This document shows, piece by piece, positions 32,695 through 41,313 of a stretch of 64,000 bases of DNA. Source of the DNA: Pseudomonas citri (lineage in GTDB: Bacteria > Pseudomonadota > Gammaproteobacteria > Pseudomonadales > Pseudomonadaceae); NCBI RefSeq assembly GCF_025336485.1, contig NZ_JAODAB010000016.1, positions 1-64,000 of the forward strand, read 5' to 3'. The translations under genes were made by a program, and so were the position numbers. Numbering within the stretch: position 1 is the first letter of the stretch; each line of letters opens with the position of its first letter. The notes beneath the pieces were generated by a model. The model saw nothing but the letters and a program-made list of their open reading frames with translations, did no database searches and was not told the origin of the DNA.

Positions 32695-33510
32695 GACTTG
32701 CGCCAGCACAATCCGCCCCTCTTGCAGGTTCCGACCTTGATTCTGCGCCATCACCTTGAAGTCAGCCCCGAGCAGCAAATGGAATCCAAGGGACGGAAAG
32801 CCTTCTTTCTGGATCTTCTCGGCCAGGGCCACAAACCACGCACGCGCCGCTTCCGTTGTGTCAGACCAGTCGGTGACGGTGAATTCTGTTTCTTCGAGGA
32901 GCTTGCGCAACTCATTTGGCGACACGAGGAAACTCGTCTCGGGTGTGCGCGCCCACGGCACCGGAAACAGGACCGGGCCAGACGGGCCGGCCAGTACATC
33001 GTAGATCGCGAGCGTGCCTCCCGGCTTTAGAACTCGATGCATCTCCCTGTACAGCCGAGTCTTGTCCGGGATGTTCATCGCCACATGCTCCGTCCATACG
33101 ACGTCGAATACCTGGTCATCGAATGGCAGCTGGGTGGCATCGCCCTGACGATAATCGACGAGGTGGGCGAGACCAGTCTTGGCCGAGAGCATCGCAGCCG
33201 CTCGGCAGTATTCGTCGGTGAGGTCTATACCCGTGACGCGGCAACCGAATGTCTGCGCAAGACACCGCGAGGTCCCGCCTACACCGCTACCCACATCGAG
33301 CACGTGCTTTGTCGCATCAAGCCCAGCAGCACGGGCAAGCTCGAGCGTCGCCGCCCGTCCGCGGATATGAAACTGATCGATGGGCGCCAAGTCTTCGGGC
33401 GTCAGGCGGTTCAGGTCCTTGCCCGCTTTCTCCAGCGCCGAGAGTATGACGTCACCCAGATCGGTACGGGTGTAGTGCGTCTGGATTGCCTCATTGATAC
33501 GAGTCTGCAT
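32680..33510 (-). CDS. SAM-dependent methyltransferase
   Basis: A 276-residue class I methyltransferase. Motif I is VLDVGSGVGGTSRCLA, motif II-like VTGIDLTDEYCRAA, then DATQLPFDDQVFDVVWTEHVAMNI and LKPGGTLAIYDV. This set is closest to sarcosine/dimethylglycine or ubiquinone/tocopherol-type small-molecule methyltransferases. Start 33510 has GAGGGGA upstream; a frame to 33606 has none. No biosynthetic partner lies beside it, so the substrate is open. Confidence 0.82.
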   Translation of the reverse strand: MQTRINEAIQTHYTRTDLGDVILSALEKAGKDLNRLTPEDLAPIDQFHIRGRAATLELARAAGLDATKHVLDVGSGVGGTSRCLAQTFGCRVTGIDLTDEYCRAAAMLSAKTGLAHLVDYRQGDATQLPFDDQVFDVVWTEHVAMNIPDKTRLYREMHRVLKPGGTLAIYDVLAGPSGPVLFPVPWARTPETSFLVSPNELRKLLEETEFTVTDWSDTTEAARAWFVALAEKIQKEGFPSLGFHLLLGADFKVMAQNQGRNLQEGRIVLAQVVARK

Positions 33511-33802
33511 AGACACGATCCCCTCGTATGGGCGCTGCCTGATGGATCTTGGGGCGCACCTGCGCGTTGATCCATTCCGCACCGTCCCAGCCATGACGGC
33601 CCTCAACGCAACGTCGTTGGTCGGTGAGCAAATAGTGAGCGGGTAGGTTCATTGAATATAGCAGCTAGCTTGTTGGGGGATTTTTCAGTGAGTTCTGGTG
33701 GTGCTTAGCGGTTGCTTTTGGCCGAAAACAGCCATCTGTGACCGGCAGCTTTTGGCCAGAAGCGGCCTTTCGAGGTATTAGGTGATACCGGCAATGATTA
33801 CT
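33511..33802. other. Intergenic left flank of the AT-rich island
   Basis: The sequence turns sharply AT-rich from about 33640. GCTTTTGGCC occurs twice (near 33713 and 33752) and again near 35949 on the other side of the island. These are part of a common Pseudomonas intergenic sequence. No gene is seen here. Confidence 0.5.
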
Positions 33803-34465
33803 TCATTTAAATAAATGCTGCTCAACGATTTCAATGCAGCGCTTTACAAAGGCATCCTTCGCTCCGGGATCATCTTGATATATGTTCTTGAAGGCACGCC
33901 CCATAATTTCCTTGTAACTGTTTTGACTCAACATTCTAGAAGAGATAAATCTAAATTTTCCTGAGCTTTGCTGGGCAACAGAGATGGTATATATTTCTCC
34001 ACTCATGCCCGAGATCGGAAGTTCTAAGTTCTCTCCATTGACTCCAGCATCAAGATCGGAAAATATTACGCACCTTGCCCCATTATTATTGTCAGGACAT
34101 GGAACTAGTAAAGTTCCAAACTGAGATGAGTAGCTTACAACCTCTCTGAAGCTGAGTCCGTGTTTAATAGCGTTCTGACCATTTTTAGGAGGGTCATAGT
34201 CATAAAGCTCAGAAGTTGAATAGATGTGATTACCCAAGGCTAGATCTGCATATAAATCCGAATGCAAAATCTTCAATGCATATCGCTGTATGTCCACTCC
34301 GAGATAGAATTCAACTTTCCTTTTGTGCTTTATTACTTCGACCAGCAACTCTGCTCGCTCCCTAGATAACCCCTGCGACTTCGTGATCTTCTGAAGATCT
34401 TCGCTAGTTATGTCCTGTAAAATCCTTAAAGTATCAACGGATGGTACACCGTCAAAAAGATCCAT
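33803..34465 (-). CDS. Protein with a BrnT-like toxin domain
   Basis: A 220-residue protein. Residues about 85-190 match the BrnT pattern: YDYDPPKNGQNAIKHGLSF (BrnT N-terminus, DPxKxxxNxxKHGxSF), a central strand pair, then IYTISVAQQSSGKFRFISSRMLSQNSYKEIM (BrnT R-x-ISAR end). The N-terminal 80 residues (helical, SKSQGLSRERAELLVEVIKHKRK) are extra. BrnT toxins are normally about 90 residues and paired with BrnA; no BrnA-like gene follows. Whether it is a toxin, a derived regulator or a defence effector is unknown. Strongly AT-rich, so probably acquired. Confidence 0.55.
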   Translation of the reverse strand: MDLFDGVPSVDTLRILQDITSEDLQKITKSQGLSRERAELLVEVIKHKRKVEFYLGVDIQRYALKILHSDLYADLALGNHIYSTSELYDYDPPKNGQNAIKHGLSFREVVSYSSQFGTLLVPCPDNNNGARCVIFSDLDAGVNGENLELPISGMSGEIYTISVAQQSSGKFRFISSRMLSQNSYKEIMGRAFKNIYQDDPGAKDAFVKRCIEIVEQHLFK

Positions 34466-34613
34466 AGCTATTAAATCCGCAAGTTGAGTTTGTTCTGGGT
34501 GTCGATTTCTGGTTGAAATCTTTTGTGAGTGGCAGTTTTCAGCTAGATGCTGCCATTCAGCGGTGTCCGTTCAATCTGTTTCATTAGCTTTTGCGAATAT
34601 TTTTTTGTTTGCG

Positions 34614-35201
34614 TCAAAGCCCAATAACTTTATTCCAGTCAGCTATGTACATGTAAATTCGTTGAAATTCACTCGGTAGCAGCATGCGATTATGGGCTAT
34701 AAAATTTCTTGATTTTTCCAATTCATCCATTCGCTGCCTCAACCAATGCTGGGAAGGCATTAGGGCTTCAAAATAACTCCATTTCTCTAGAATGATTGAG
34801 GATAACTGCCCAAAATCAACGAAGCCTAAGATGTCTGATTTTTCTCCTTCTAGCCAAGAATCAGTAAGTGCAGTATTTTGCCTCGATGTAGCATGTTGAC
34901 GTACTTTTGAGGGCAGTTTATCTGCCCACTCTGGCCCTTCTTTTTCTTCTAGGGTCTCACTAATCAATGAGCGAACTTCGTTTTCAAAGCAGTGCAAAAT
35001 TGCATATAATCTGGCCATTTCTAACGCGTTATTTCTTCTAGAAATACCGAAAACAGAAAGACCTTCGGATAATAGTCTTTCTTCTGCATCCCCTTGATCG
35101 GCACCGACCTGTATGCCAGCCGATTGAAATTGGCTAGCCTCAGATTCAAACATGATCCCCCGGAACATAAAATCACGCAGATCTTTCTTTAGGTCAGTCA
35201 A
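34614..35201 (-). CDS. HEPN-domain (Swt1-type) protein
   Basis: A 195-residue helical protein. Near the C-terminus SRNFIAHNRMLL carries the Rx4H motif (Arg-Asn-Phe-Ile-Ala-His) of HEPN ribonucleases, in the context typical of Swt1-type HEPN domains (HWLRQRMDELEKSRNFIAHN). Its start overlaps the DUF5343 gene by eight bases, so the two are co-translated. HEPN proteins commonly act as toxins or abortive-infection RNases held in check by a partner. Downstream 148 bp separate it from the BrnT-like gene. Confidence 0.7.
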   Translation of the reverse strand: MTDLKKDLRDFMFRGIMFESEASQFQSAGIQVGADQGDAEERLLSEGLSVFGISRRNNALEMARLYAILHCFENEVRSLISETLEEKEGPEWADKLPSKVRQHATSRQNTALTDSWLEGEKSDILGFVDFGQLSSIILEKWSYFEALMPSQHWLRQRMDELEKSRNFIAHNRMLLPSEFQRIYMYIADWNKVIGL

Positions 35202-35826
35202 GCAGATGCTCCTTTAGGGATTTAAAGATTGCGTTGAAAACCTCGATGTCTTTTGTCGCGGGTAGGTGGATCTGGATATTATAATGAAGTGAAGGTCGTG
35301 CGGACTTGTGTTGCTGTTCATTTTGTTGATTTGGCTGTGAATCCGCAGACTGCACCCGAATGTTCTCCAGTGCACTGCTACCTTGATTTGTAGGGATGGA
35401 TAAGTCCGCAAGACCCAGTAATGAATAAAAAGTGTTTGCCATCATTTTTGCAGTATTTGGTGAGGCGTTGTGCGAGCTTTTGAATTTCCCTTCGATTAGG
35501 GCCCTATCACTTTGCGCTGGATTAGCTTTGATGTTGAATAAATCACCATAAGCCTCTCTTAATGCTTCCGCCATCACACTTGCCGATTGTGCGTTATTAC
35601 GGTAGTCGTGATATCTGGTTGTGGGTGAGCCATCGGGCGCTAGAAATCCCAAAGATTTCAATAGAGGAATAACAGCGCGATAGTTTGATGAAGTATATCC
35701 CCAGTCTTTCAAATGTTGAGATGTAAACTTATCTGGAGCACCAGCTTCCCGTATACGGCTGAAGAGATCAGGTAATTGTCCGTACACTTGCACATAAGAG
35801 TTAGTTAGCGCCACATCAGACTCCAT
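35194..35826 (-). CDS. DUF5343 protein, partner of the HEPN gene
   Basis: A 210-residue protein. Its N-terminal two thirds match the DUF5343 pattern: PDLFSRIREAGAPDKFTSQHLKDWGY, VIPLLKSLGFLAPDGSPTTRYHDYR and LREAYGDLF, a winged-helix-like arrangement. The C-terminal part is a Gln/Asn/Ser-rich linker and a short beta-alpha segment (LHYNIQIHLPATKDIEVFNAIFKSLKEHLL), suggestive of a protein-interaction tail. It is the first gene of the island operon and is likely the regulator or antitoxin of the HEPN protein. Confidence 0.7.
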   Translation of the reverse strand: MESDVALTNSYVQVYGQLPDLFSRIREAGAPDKFTSQHLKDWGYTSSNYRAVIPLLKSLGFLAPDGSPTTRYHDYRNNAQSASVMAEALREAYGDLFNIKANPAQSDRALIEGKFKSSHNASPNTAKMMANTFYSLLGLADLSIPTNQGSSALENIRVQSADSQPNQQNEQQHKSARPSLHYNIQIHLPATKDIEVFNAIFKSLKEHLLD

Positions 35827-36128
35827 TCTAAGACATTTATTATGATTTTCTTACCCGATGCTACTATTTGGCCACTGGCATGTCTATCACCCCCAGTGCT
35901 ACACCGTCTCAGGTTCAGGTGTGGATTCTATACCTCGACGTCACCGTCTGCTTTTGGCCGATTGTTGCCTGTCGCCAGGGACAGTCAACGCCTCATTGCA
36001 AGCGATCGCCGCCAATACAGTTACAGTCAATTTGCCCGCGCCGAGAGTCGCATCGCGCAAGATCTACCCGATTGCGCCGCACTAGCGCATCACGCAGCGT
36101 CAATGCCTGTTGCACCGCCGAGTCACTG
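35827..36128. other. Right flank of the AT-rich island
   Basis: It contains CTGCTTTTGGCCGATTGTTGCC near 35946 (in part), the same Pseudomonas intergenic sequence as on the left side. Directly after the DeoR stop, the minus strand stays open as AVQQALTLRDALVRRNRVD (36062-36121) and more, which vaguely resembles the end of a glycerol-3-phosphate dehydrogenase. No start exists, so at most it is a gene remnant cut by the island. Confidence 0.4.
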
Positions 36129-36899
36129 CTACGCCAGGACAATACGTTTGAGCTTGGCGTTCAGTGCGGCGAACGCCGCTTCGGTACTGGCCTTGTGGTT
36201 GGTGATGAGCGCGTCGATGCGTTCTGGCGGGCAGACAGCGACGCGGCTCTCCACGCCGATCTTGCTGTAATCGGCGAGGATGATCACGCCTTCGGCATTG
36301 TCGGCCATGGCGCGCGCCACTTCGGCTTCGCGGTGGTCGTAGTTGCTGGCACCGCGCTGGGCGTCGATGCCGACGGGCGATAACAGCGCGAGGTCGGCCC
36401 GATAGCGGCCAATTTCCGCCACCGTGGTGCCGCCGACCGTAGCGGGAGCACGGTCGCCGAGCGAACCGCCCAGTACGATCACCTCGTTGTGCTGGCCGCC
36501 TGGCACAACGGGATTACGCAATTGCAACGCCACGTTGAACGAGTTGGTGATCACGGTCAGCCCTCCCAGCTTGGCCAGCTCTTCGGCGAGGATGACGGTG
36601 GTGGTGCCCGCGTCGATAAACACAGTTTGTCCGTGGGACAGCAGACTGACCGCTGCACGCGCGAGGTCACGCTTGAATTTGACGTTGATGTTCGCCCGCT
36701 CGGCGATGGGCGCTTCGTCTTCAACGCGGATGGCGCCGCCGTGTATCCGTTTCAACTCCCCCAGTTCTTCCAGAGCGACCAGGTCGCGTCGCACCGTCTC
36801 GCGTGAAACGTTTAGCTCCGTGACGATGCGGTCGGTGGTGACGCGCTGCAAAGTCGACAGGAGTGCGCGGATCCGCTGGTAACGCTCTTCTTGCCACAT
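36129..36899 (-). CDS. DeoR-family transcriptional regulator
   Basis: A 256-residue regulator with a DeoR helix-turn-helix (VTTDRIVTELNVSRETVRRDLVALEE, then IHGGAI) and a sugar-phosphate-sensing DeoRC domain (FIDAGTTT, ITNSFNVALQL, LGG). The relatives respond to phosphorylated sugars or glycerol-3-phosphate. It is divergent from the HAD phosphatase gene, with 265 bp between, and probably controls it. Start ATG 36899 is the usual MWQEERYQRI-type beginning. Confidence 0.85.
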   Translation of the reverse strand: MWQEERYQRIRALLSTLQRVTTDRIVTELNVSRETVRRDLVALEELGELKRIHGGAIRVEDEAPIAERANINVKFKRDLARAAVSLLSHGQTVFIDAGTTTVILAEELAKLGGLTVITNSFNVALQLRNPVVPGGQHNEVIVLGGSLGDRAPATVGGTTVAEIGRYRADLALLSPVGIDAQRGASNYDHREAEVARAMADNAEGVIILADYSKIGVESRVAVCPPERIDALITNHKASTEAAFAALNAKLKRIVLA

Positions 36900-37164
36900 A
36901 CCGGGTGTCCCTGCTGTTCGAGTCGCTATCCGAGCACGCATTGTGGAGGGGCGTCAGTCGCTGTCAAGTTTGGCGCGGTCTCATGATCACTGGGCTGGCG
37001 CAGCCTGCGCGTCATATTTGTGCGATGTTGAGGCATTGTTGTTTTTTTGTGTATTTGTAGCTAGCCTCGCGGTCGGACGGTTTCTTTCCCCCCGTCCGCA
37101 TTTCGAAACACGCTTTCGCCATCGCCTCGGTTGTAACCTCTCATCTAGAAGTAGGAGCAATGCC

Positions 37165-38445
37165 ATGCAGCGTCGCCAGTTTCTGAACACCCTCGCCACC
37201 GTTTCCGTTGTCAGTCCGCTGTTGTTGTCATCCCGCATAACGCAAGCCGCCACGCCCCTGGCCACACCCAGTGCGCTGGACCCGGCGCGCTGGTCGCCGC
37301 TCAACCAAAAGCGCCTGCAGGCGGTGATCGATGAACATGGCGTCAAGAGCGCGTCCTACCGCCCTGACCAGCGCCCGTACGCGGTGTTCGACTGGGACAA
37401 CACCTGCATCATGAACGACTGTGAAGAAGCGCTGCTGGTCCACCAGATCAATCATCTGCAGTACAAGCTGACGCCCGATGAGTTCGCTGAGGTGGTGCGT
37501 CAGGACGTGCCGAACGGCGCGTTCATAAAGGACTACACCACGGTGGACGGCAAGCCGGTCAAGATGGAAGACATCGCCAGCGACGTAGAAGCGGATTACC
37601 GCTGGTTGCACGCCAACTACAAGGGGCTCGCCGGCGACAAGAGCCTGGAAGAGATTCAGGCCAGCGAGCAGTACAAGGACTTTCTCGCCAAGCTCTACTT
37701 CATGTACGACGCGATCTGCGACAGTTACCCGGTGGAGATCGGCTATAAGTGGATTCTGTATTTCTACAAGAACATGACCACGGCTGAGTTGCAGGCGACG
37801 GCCGAGGCTTCCAACAACGATGCCATCGGCGACGCGCTGCGCAAGGTCAAGTACGAGAGCTCACGCACGTTGCCAGGCAAGGCCGGGGTGGTGGCGGCTA
37901 CGCACTTTCATGGCATCCGCATCCATGAGGAAATCCGCGGCCTGATGCACACGCTGCGCGCCAACGGCATTGACGTCTATATCAGCACCGCCTCGATCGA
38001 CGATGTGGTACGCGTGTTCGCGGGCAATCCTCACTACGGATACGGCGTGCCGCCTGAGAACGTGATCGGCCTGCGCATGGCGATGGAAGGCGGCAAGTAC
38101 ACCACTCGCTATCAGCCGGACTGGCACTTCAACTACGGGCCGGGCAAGACCGTCGGCATCAAGAACGTGCTGGTTAAACAGAAGGGCTATGGCCCGGTGT
38201 TGGTGGCTGGCGACAGCGATGGCGATGCCTGGATGCTGCGCGACTTCAACGATACGGCGGTGGGGGTGATCGTCAACCGCATGAAGAAGGGCGAGATCGG
38301 CGCCGACAGCCAGCAGGCCGCCACCCAGTTGGGCACCCCGAACGCCCGCTTCATCCTGCAGGGGCGCAACGAGCATACCGGCCTGATGATTCCAGACGAG
38401 AAATCGCTCAAGTACGGTAAAGACGAGCTTAAGTTGCTGGCTTGA
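37165..38445 (+). CDS. Tat-exported HAD-family phosphatase (phosphorylcholine-phosphatase-like)
   Basis: A 426-residue protein with a twin-arginine signal (MQRRQFLN, cleavage near TQAA). HAD motif I reads YAVFDWDNTCIMND; the later ISTASIDDVVRVF and VAGDSDGDAWML serve as motifs II and IV. Length, export and motifs recall secreted phosphorylcholine phosphatases such as PchP, but motif I differs and I do not claim the substrate. AGGAG at 37153-37157 fixes the start. A GC-rich hairpin follows the stop. Confidence 0.75.
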   Translation: MQRRQFLNTLATVSVVSPLLLSSRITQAATPLATPSALDPARWSPLNQKRLQAVIDEHGVKSASYRPDQRPYAVFDWDNTCIMNDCEEALLVHQINHLQYKLTPDEFAEVVRQDVPNGAFIKDYTTVDGKPVKMEDIASDVEADYRWLHANYKGLAGDKSLEEIQASEQYKDFLAKLYFMYDAICDSYPVEIGYKWILYFYKNMTTAELQATAEASNNDAIGDALRKVKYESSRTLPGKAGVVAATHFHGIRIHEEIRGLMHTLRANGIDVYISTASIDDVVRVFAGNPHYGYGVPPENVIGLRMAMEGGKYTTRYQPDWHFNYGPGKTVGIKNVLVKQKGYGPVLVAGDSDGDAWMLRDFNDTAVGVIVNRMKKGEIGADSQQAATQLGTPNARFILQGRNEHTGLMIPDEKSLKYGKDELKLLA

Positions 38446-38452
38446 TGGCACT

Positions 38453-38485
38453 GGCTCGCGGTTGGCCGGCGGCCATCCGCGAGCC
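38453..38485 (+). terminator. Hairpin terminator after the phosphatase gene
   Basis: GGCTCGCGG (38453-38461) pairs with CCGCGAGCC (38477-38485) seven bases after the stop codon. The stem is GC-rich but lacks a T-run, so termination is probable rather than certain. It lies between convergent genes. Confidence 0.5.
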
Positions 38486-38506
38486 GCAGTGCAACAACCC
38501 AGCCAA

Positions 38507-39130
38507 TCAAATCAACCTCTCCACCACCCTCGCATTCCACAACGCCCGATAGCGCTCCCGCCACCCCGGACTCCCCTTGTCCAACCACTCCAACGTCGCC
38601 TCGACACTGTCAGGGCTGATGATGAAATGATTGATGTGTTCCTCGATCCGCTCGTGGGAGAGATGCAGCAAGTCCAAATAGCCATTGAAGGAATCCGCCA
38701 GCACGACGTATTCATCGCCTTGTTGGCGGCGGCCGGTCCAGGCGGGTAAGCCCGCCACCATCGCCGCCACGTCCTGGCGCCCGTCCCGCAGGTCTAGCAG
38801 TAATACACTCGCGCCACCGTCGCGACCGATCGGCAGCAGTCCGGTTGCGGGGAAATCGGGCTGGGCCTGCAGTTGCTCCAGTTCAAAGGGGTTGGATTCA
38901 TACTCTTCGTCCGGATCCAGCCCGTACAGCGAAAAGCTCAGCAGTTCCTCATCGCCATTGGCGAGGGTGGCCAGCACATCGTATTCCACGTAGGCGCCGT
39001 TGCAGGTCTTGAGGAACTGGCGATAGTCGTCCGGCAAGCGGGCGCCAAGCTTGGCTTCCAACTGCGAGATGGCACGGTCGGTGGCGCCTTCGCGGGTGTC
39101 CTCGAAAATCAGTCCACGGTAGTCGGTCAT
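38507..39130 (-). CDS. SMI1/KNR4 (SUKH) family protein
   Basis: A 207-residue cytosolic protein. ISQLEAKLGARLPDDYRQFLKTCNGAYVEYD is the characteristic start of a SUKH domain, and LLPIGRDGGASVLLLDLRDG the typical middle. SUKH proteins are frequent immunity proteins against polymorphic toxins, but also occur alone. No toxin gene is adjacent. Start 39130 fits the domain start. It is the last gene of a four-gene run on this strand. Confidence 0.8.
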   Translation of the reverse strand: MTDYRGLIFEDTREGATDRAISQLEAKLGARLPDDYRQFLKTCNGAYVEYDVLATLANGDEELLSFSLYGLDPDEEYESNPFELEQLQAQPDFPATGLLPIGRDGGASVLLLDLRDGRQDVAAMVAGLPAWTGRRQQGDEYVVLADSFNGYLDLLHLSHERIEEHINHFIISPDSVEATLEWLDKGSPGWRERYRALWNARVVERLI

Positions 39131-39218
39131 TGGGTATCTCGAAAGGAGTTGGGGTCCGTGAAGTATTGAAGCACGTCGCGCCGCACAATCAATTCGATAC
39201 CTTGGCAACAAGCGCCAC

Positions 39219-39833
39219 TCACCTGTTGCTCAGATGCTCTTCAATCAGCCGCGCCACCTCATCTGCGTGAGTAAACCCCAGGTCGTGATCGGCACCTGGA
39301 AAAACGTGCAGTGCAGCGCGGGGTAACAGTTGGGCAAGGCGCTGGCCGACGCGAACGGGGCTGATCGGATCGGCATCGCCCCAGAGGAGCAGCACGGGCA
39401 TGGGCAACTCGACCATCCGGTGGGTAAGGTCGGTGCGGTCGTCGAGAAACCACCTCGGCAGTGTCGGGTTGGCCGCTGCAAAATCCGCGCGCCAGTCCTG
39501 CGCGCCCAGCGCCGACATGTCCACCCCGCCGGAAGTGACGGTCAAGATCAGGTGCGTGATCCGCTCAGGGCGTTCAAGCGCTGCAAGTACCGCGACGATA
39601 CCGCCCATGGACTGCGCCACCAGGGCTGTGGGTCGGTCGATCTCGGCCAGTACGCGAGCCACCAGGTCCTTCATGCCAGTCACGCCAGGCTCAGACGGCG
39701 TGTCGCCAAAACCGGGCCAACCGATGTGCACCTGCTGCGCCGGATGGGTCAGGCGCTCGGCGACCGGATGCCAGAACTGGGTGTTGCCGGAGGCGCCGGG
39801 TAGGAAGATGAGTTTGGCGGGGGATGCGGTCAT
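39219..39833 (-). CDS. Alpha/beta hydrolase
   Basis: A 204-residue cytosolic hydrolase. The oxyanion segment is FLPGASGNTQFW, the nucleophile elbow AQSMGGIVA (Ser in SMG), the acid in LWGDADPISP, and the histidine in PGADHDLGFTHAD. The short length implies a minimal lid, as in esterases of the MenH/BioH group. Its ATG overlaps the stop of the upstream gene by four bases. Confidence 0.82.
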   Translation of the reverse strand: MTASPAKLIFLPGASGNTQFWHPVAERLTHPAQQVHIGWPGFGDTPSEPGVTGMKDLVARVLAEIDRPTALVAQSMGGIVAVLAALERPERITHLILTVTSGGVDMSALGAQDWRADFAAANPTLPRWFLDDRTDLTHRMVELPMPVLLLWGDADPISPVRVGQRLAQLLPRAALHVFPGADHDLGFTHADEVARLIEEHLSNR

Positions 39834-40237
39834 GGGTTCGTCCTTGAAAGTGGGATTGAAAGCCAAACACGGTATCGGATACACCGATCAAACTGATCCT
39901 CAGGATTCTCATAAGCTTCAAGCTGTTCCAAGAACCCGATCCGCTGAAGGCCAACCAAGTCTTCCAGCGACCATCCAAAAGGAAAGTCGCCGGAAAGGTC
40001 TTTACCCTGGTATTCGACCCAGTGGTAAACGCCGAAAGGAACATAACCGAGCCACTCGGACTGATAGACGATCTCGTTGGATTCACTGCCGGCCATCACA
40101 GCAACGATCTTGTCCCTGATCGCTTTTTGGCGTTCGTCCATGGGGTTTTCAATCTCGGTTGTGGATCGGCCGGGGGAGCCAGGCAGCAAGCGTTCGAAGA
40201 TCTTCAATGAACCGAGCAGCGTCTTGAAGAAACTCAC
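39830..40237 (-). CDS. Hypothetical protein between hydrolase and hydroxylase genes
   Basis: A 135-residue protein, not recognised. It begins with an amphipathic helix (MSFFKTLLGSLKIFERLL) and has an aromatic-rich middle (YQSEWLGYVPFGVYHWVEYQGKD). It overlaps both neighbours by four bases (ATGA), so all three are translationally coupled. The size and charge recall small immunity-type or accessory proteins, but no evidence decides. Confidence 0.65.
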   Translation of the reverse strand: MSFFKTLLGSLKIFERLLPGSPGRSTTEIENPMDERQKAIRDKIVAVMAGSESNEIVYQSEWLGYVPFGVYHWVEYQGKDLSGDFPFGWSLEDLVGLQRIGFLEQLEAYENPEDQFDRCIRYRVWLSIPLSRTNP

Positions 40238-41313
40238 GGACGTTCCTTGGCGGCCTGTCGCTCAACCTCATCCGTAATAGCCGGCATTGGGGGCATCGTC
40301 GCGCGTGGATTTCGATAGGGAAACGTGGCCAGGAGTTTGCGCGCCGTCTCGACAAAAGGCGTGACGATCAGGCTATAAACCGTCAGGTAACGATGATGAT
40401 CCTGCTCTCCGGTACCAAAACGCAGGACTTCGGGTTGCGAACGGGTGACGTAGAGCGTGCCGAACATCCAGTCCCACAGCGATAGGTTGATGCCGAAATT
40501 CCGGTTGAAATGCCGGGGCGCGTCGCTGTGGTGGATCTGATGCTGGGCCGGGCTGTTCAGCACATGTTCGACCACCGGGCCAAAGGACAACCAGACATGG
40601 GTGTGCCGCAAGTTGGCCGCCAGGCTATTGAAGATGAACACCAGGTACGTCACGCCGAACAACGTATAGCGGCTGACCTCACCCCCACACGCATACCAGA
40701 AGCCCCCCGCGAAGAGGCCCACGCCGGCGGTGAGGCCGAGCTTTTCGACGATTTTCTCCACGAAATGCAGCCGACTCGCCGTGGCTGGCACCAGCACCGG
40801 GGCCGAGTGATGAACCTTGTGGAAAGCCCAGAGCCAACGCGAGTGGAAGACCCGATGCAACCAGTAGTGCACGAAATCCTTCACCAGGAATACGCCCAAG
40901 CCATAGAGCAATGCGAGCGAAAGGCCCTCCCCCAGCCGAGGTCGTGCCCCCCAGAGATTGCTGAAAAACGCCTGGTAGTCGCCGGAACGCAGGATGTAAG
41001 GGTCTACCAGATGGACGATGGGCAATACCAGGGCCACTTTGAGGATGGCCCGTACGAAGTAGTAGCGATAATCCAGCAGCGCCGAACGATGCAGATTCAC
41101 CTGGCTGCCGCCGATAAACTGCCAGAACGTGCGAGCGTCAGTCAGGCCGCGCTGTTTCCGGAAGCGGAACAGGCCATAGGCGACGCCGTAGGACGCGCAG
41201 AGAAACAGGATGCCGAACCGGCCATTGAAATTGAAAATATCCAGGAACTGGTTGGCAACGGGCGTAATGACCCATGCGCTTAGTTGTTGATAAAAAAGGG
41301 AAAGTGCATCCAC
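40234..41313 (-). CDS. Membrane fatty-acid hydroxylase / sterol desaturase family
   Basis: A 359-residue integral membrane di-iron enzyme. The histidine clusters are HYWLHRVFH, HKVHHS and HQIHHSDAPRHFNRNFG, in the spacing of the sterol desaturase/fatty acid hydroxylase superfamily. Hydrophobic segments surround them (about 30-50, 80-100, 130-160, 195-240). It probably hydroxylates or desaturates a lipid. First gene of the coupled run hydroxylase - unknown - hydrolase (- SUKH). Confidence 0.85.
   Translation of the reverse strand: MDALSLFYQQLSAWVITPVANQFLDIFNFNGRFGILFLCASYGVAYGLFRFRKQRGLTDARTFWQFIGGSQVNLHRSALLDYRYYFVRAILKVALVLPIVHLVDPYILRSGDYQAFFSNLWGARPRLGEGLSLALLYGLGVFLVKDFVHYWLHRVFHSRWLWAFHKVHHSAPVLVPATASRLHFVEKIVEKLGLTAGVGLFAGGFWYACGGEVSRYTLFGVTYLVFIFNSLAANLRHTHVWLSFGPVVEHVLNSPAQHQIHHSDAPRHFNRNFGINLSLWDWMFGTLYVTRSQPEVLRFGTGEQDHHRYLTVYSLIVTPFVETARKLLATFPYRNPRATMPPMPAITDEVERQAAKERP

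Noticed and set aside
35842..36383. Plus-strand ORFs across the right flank of the AT-rich island
   Set aside because: They overlap the DeoR gene in antisense and consist of Pseudomonas intergenic repeat sequence at their start.
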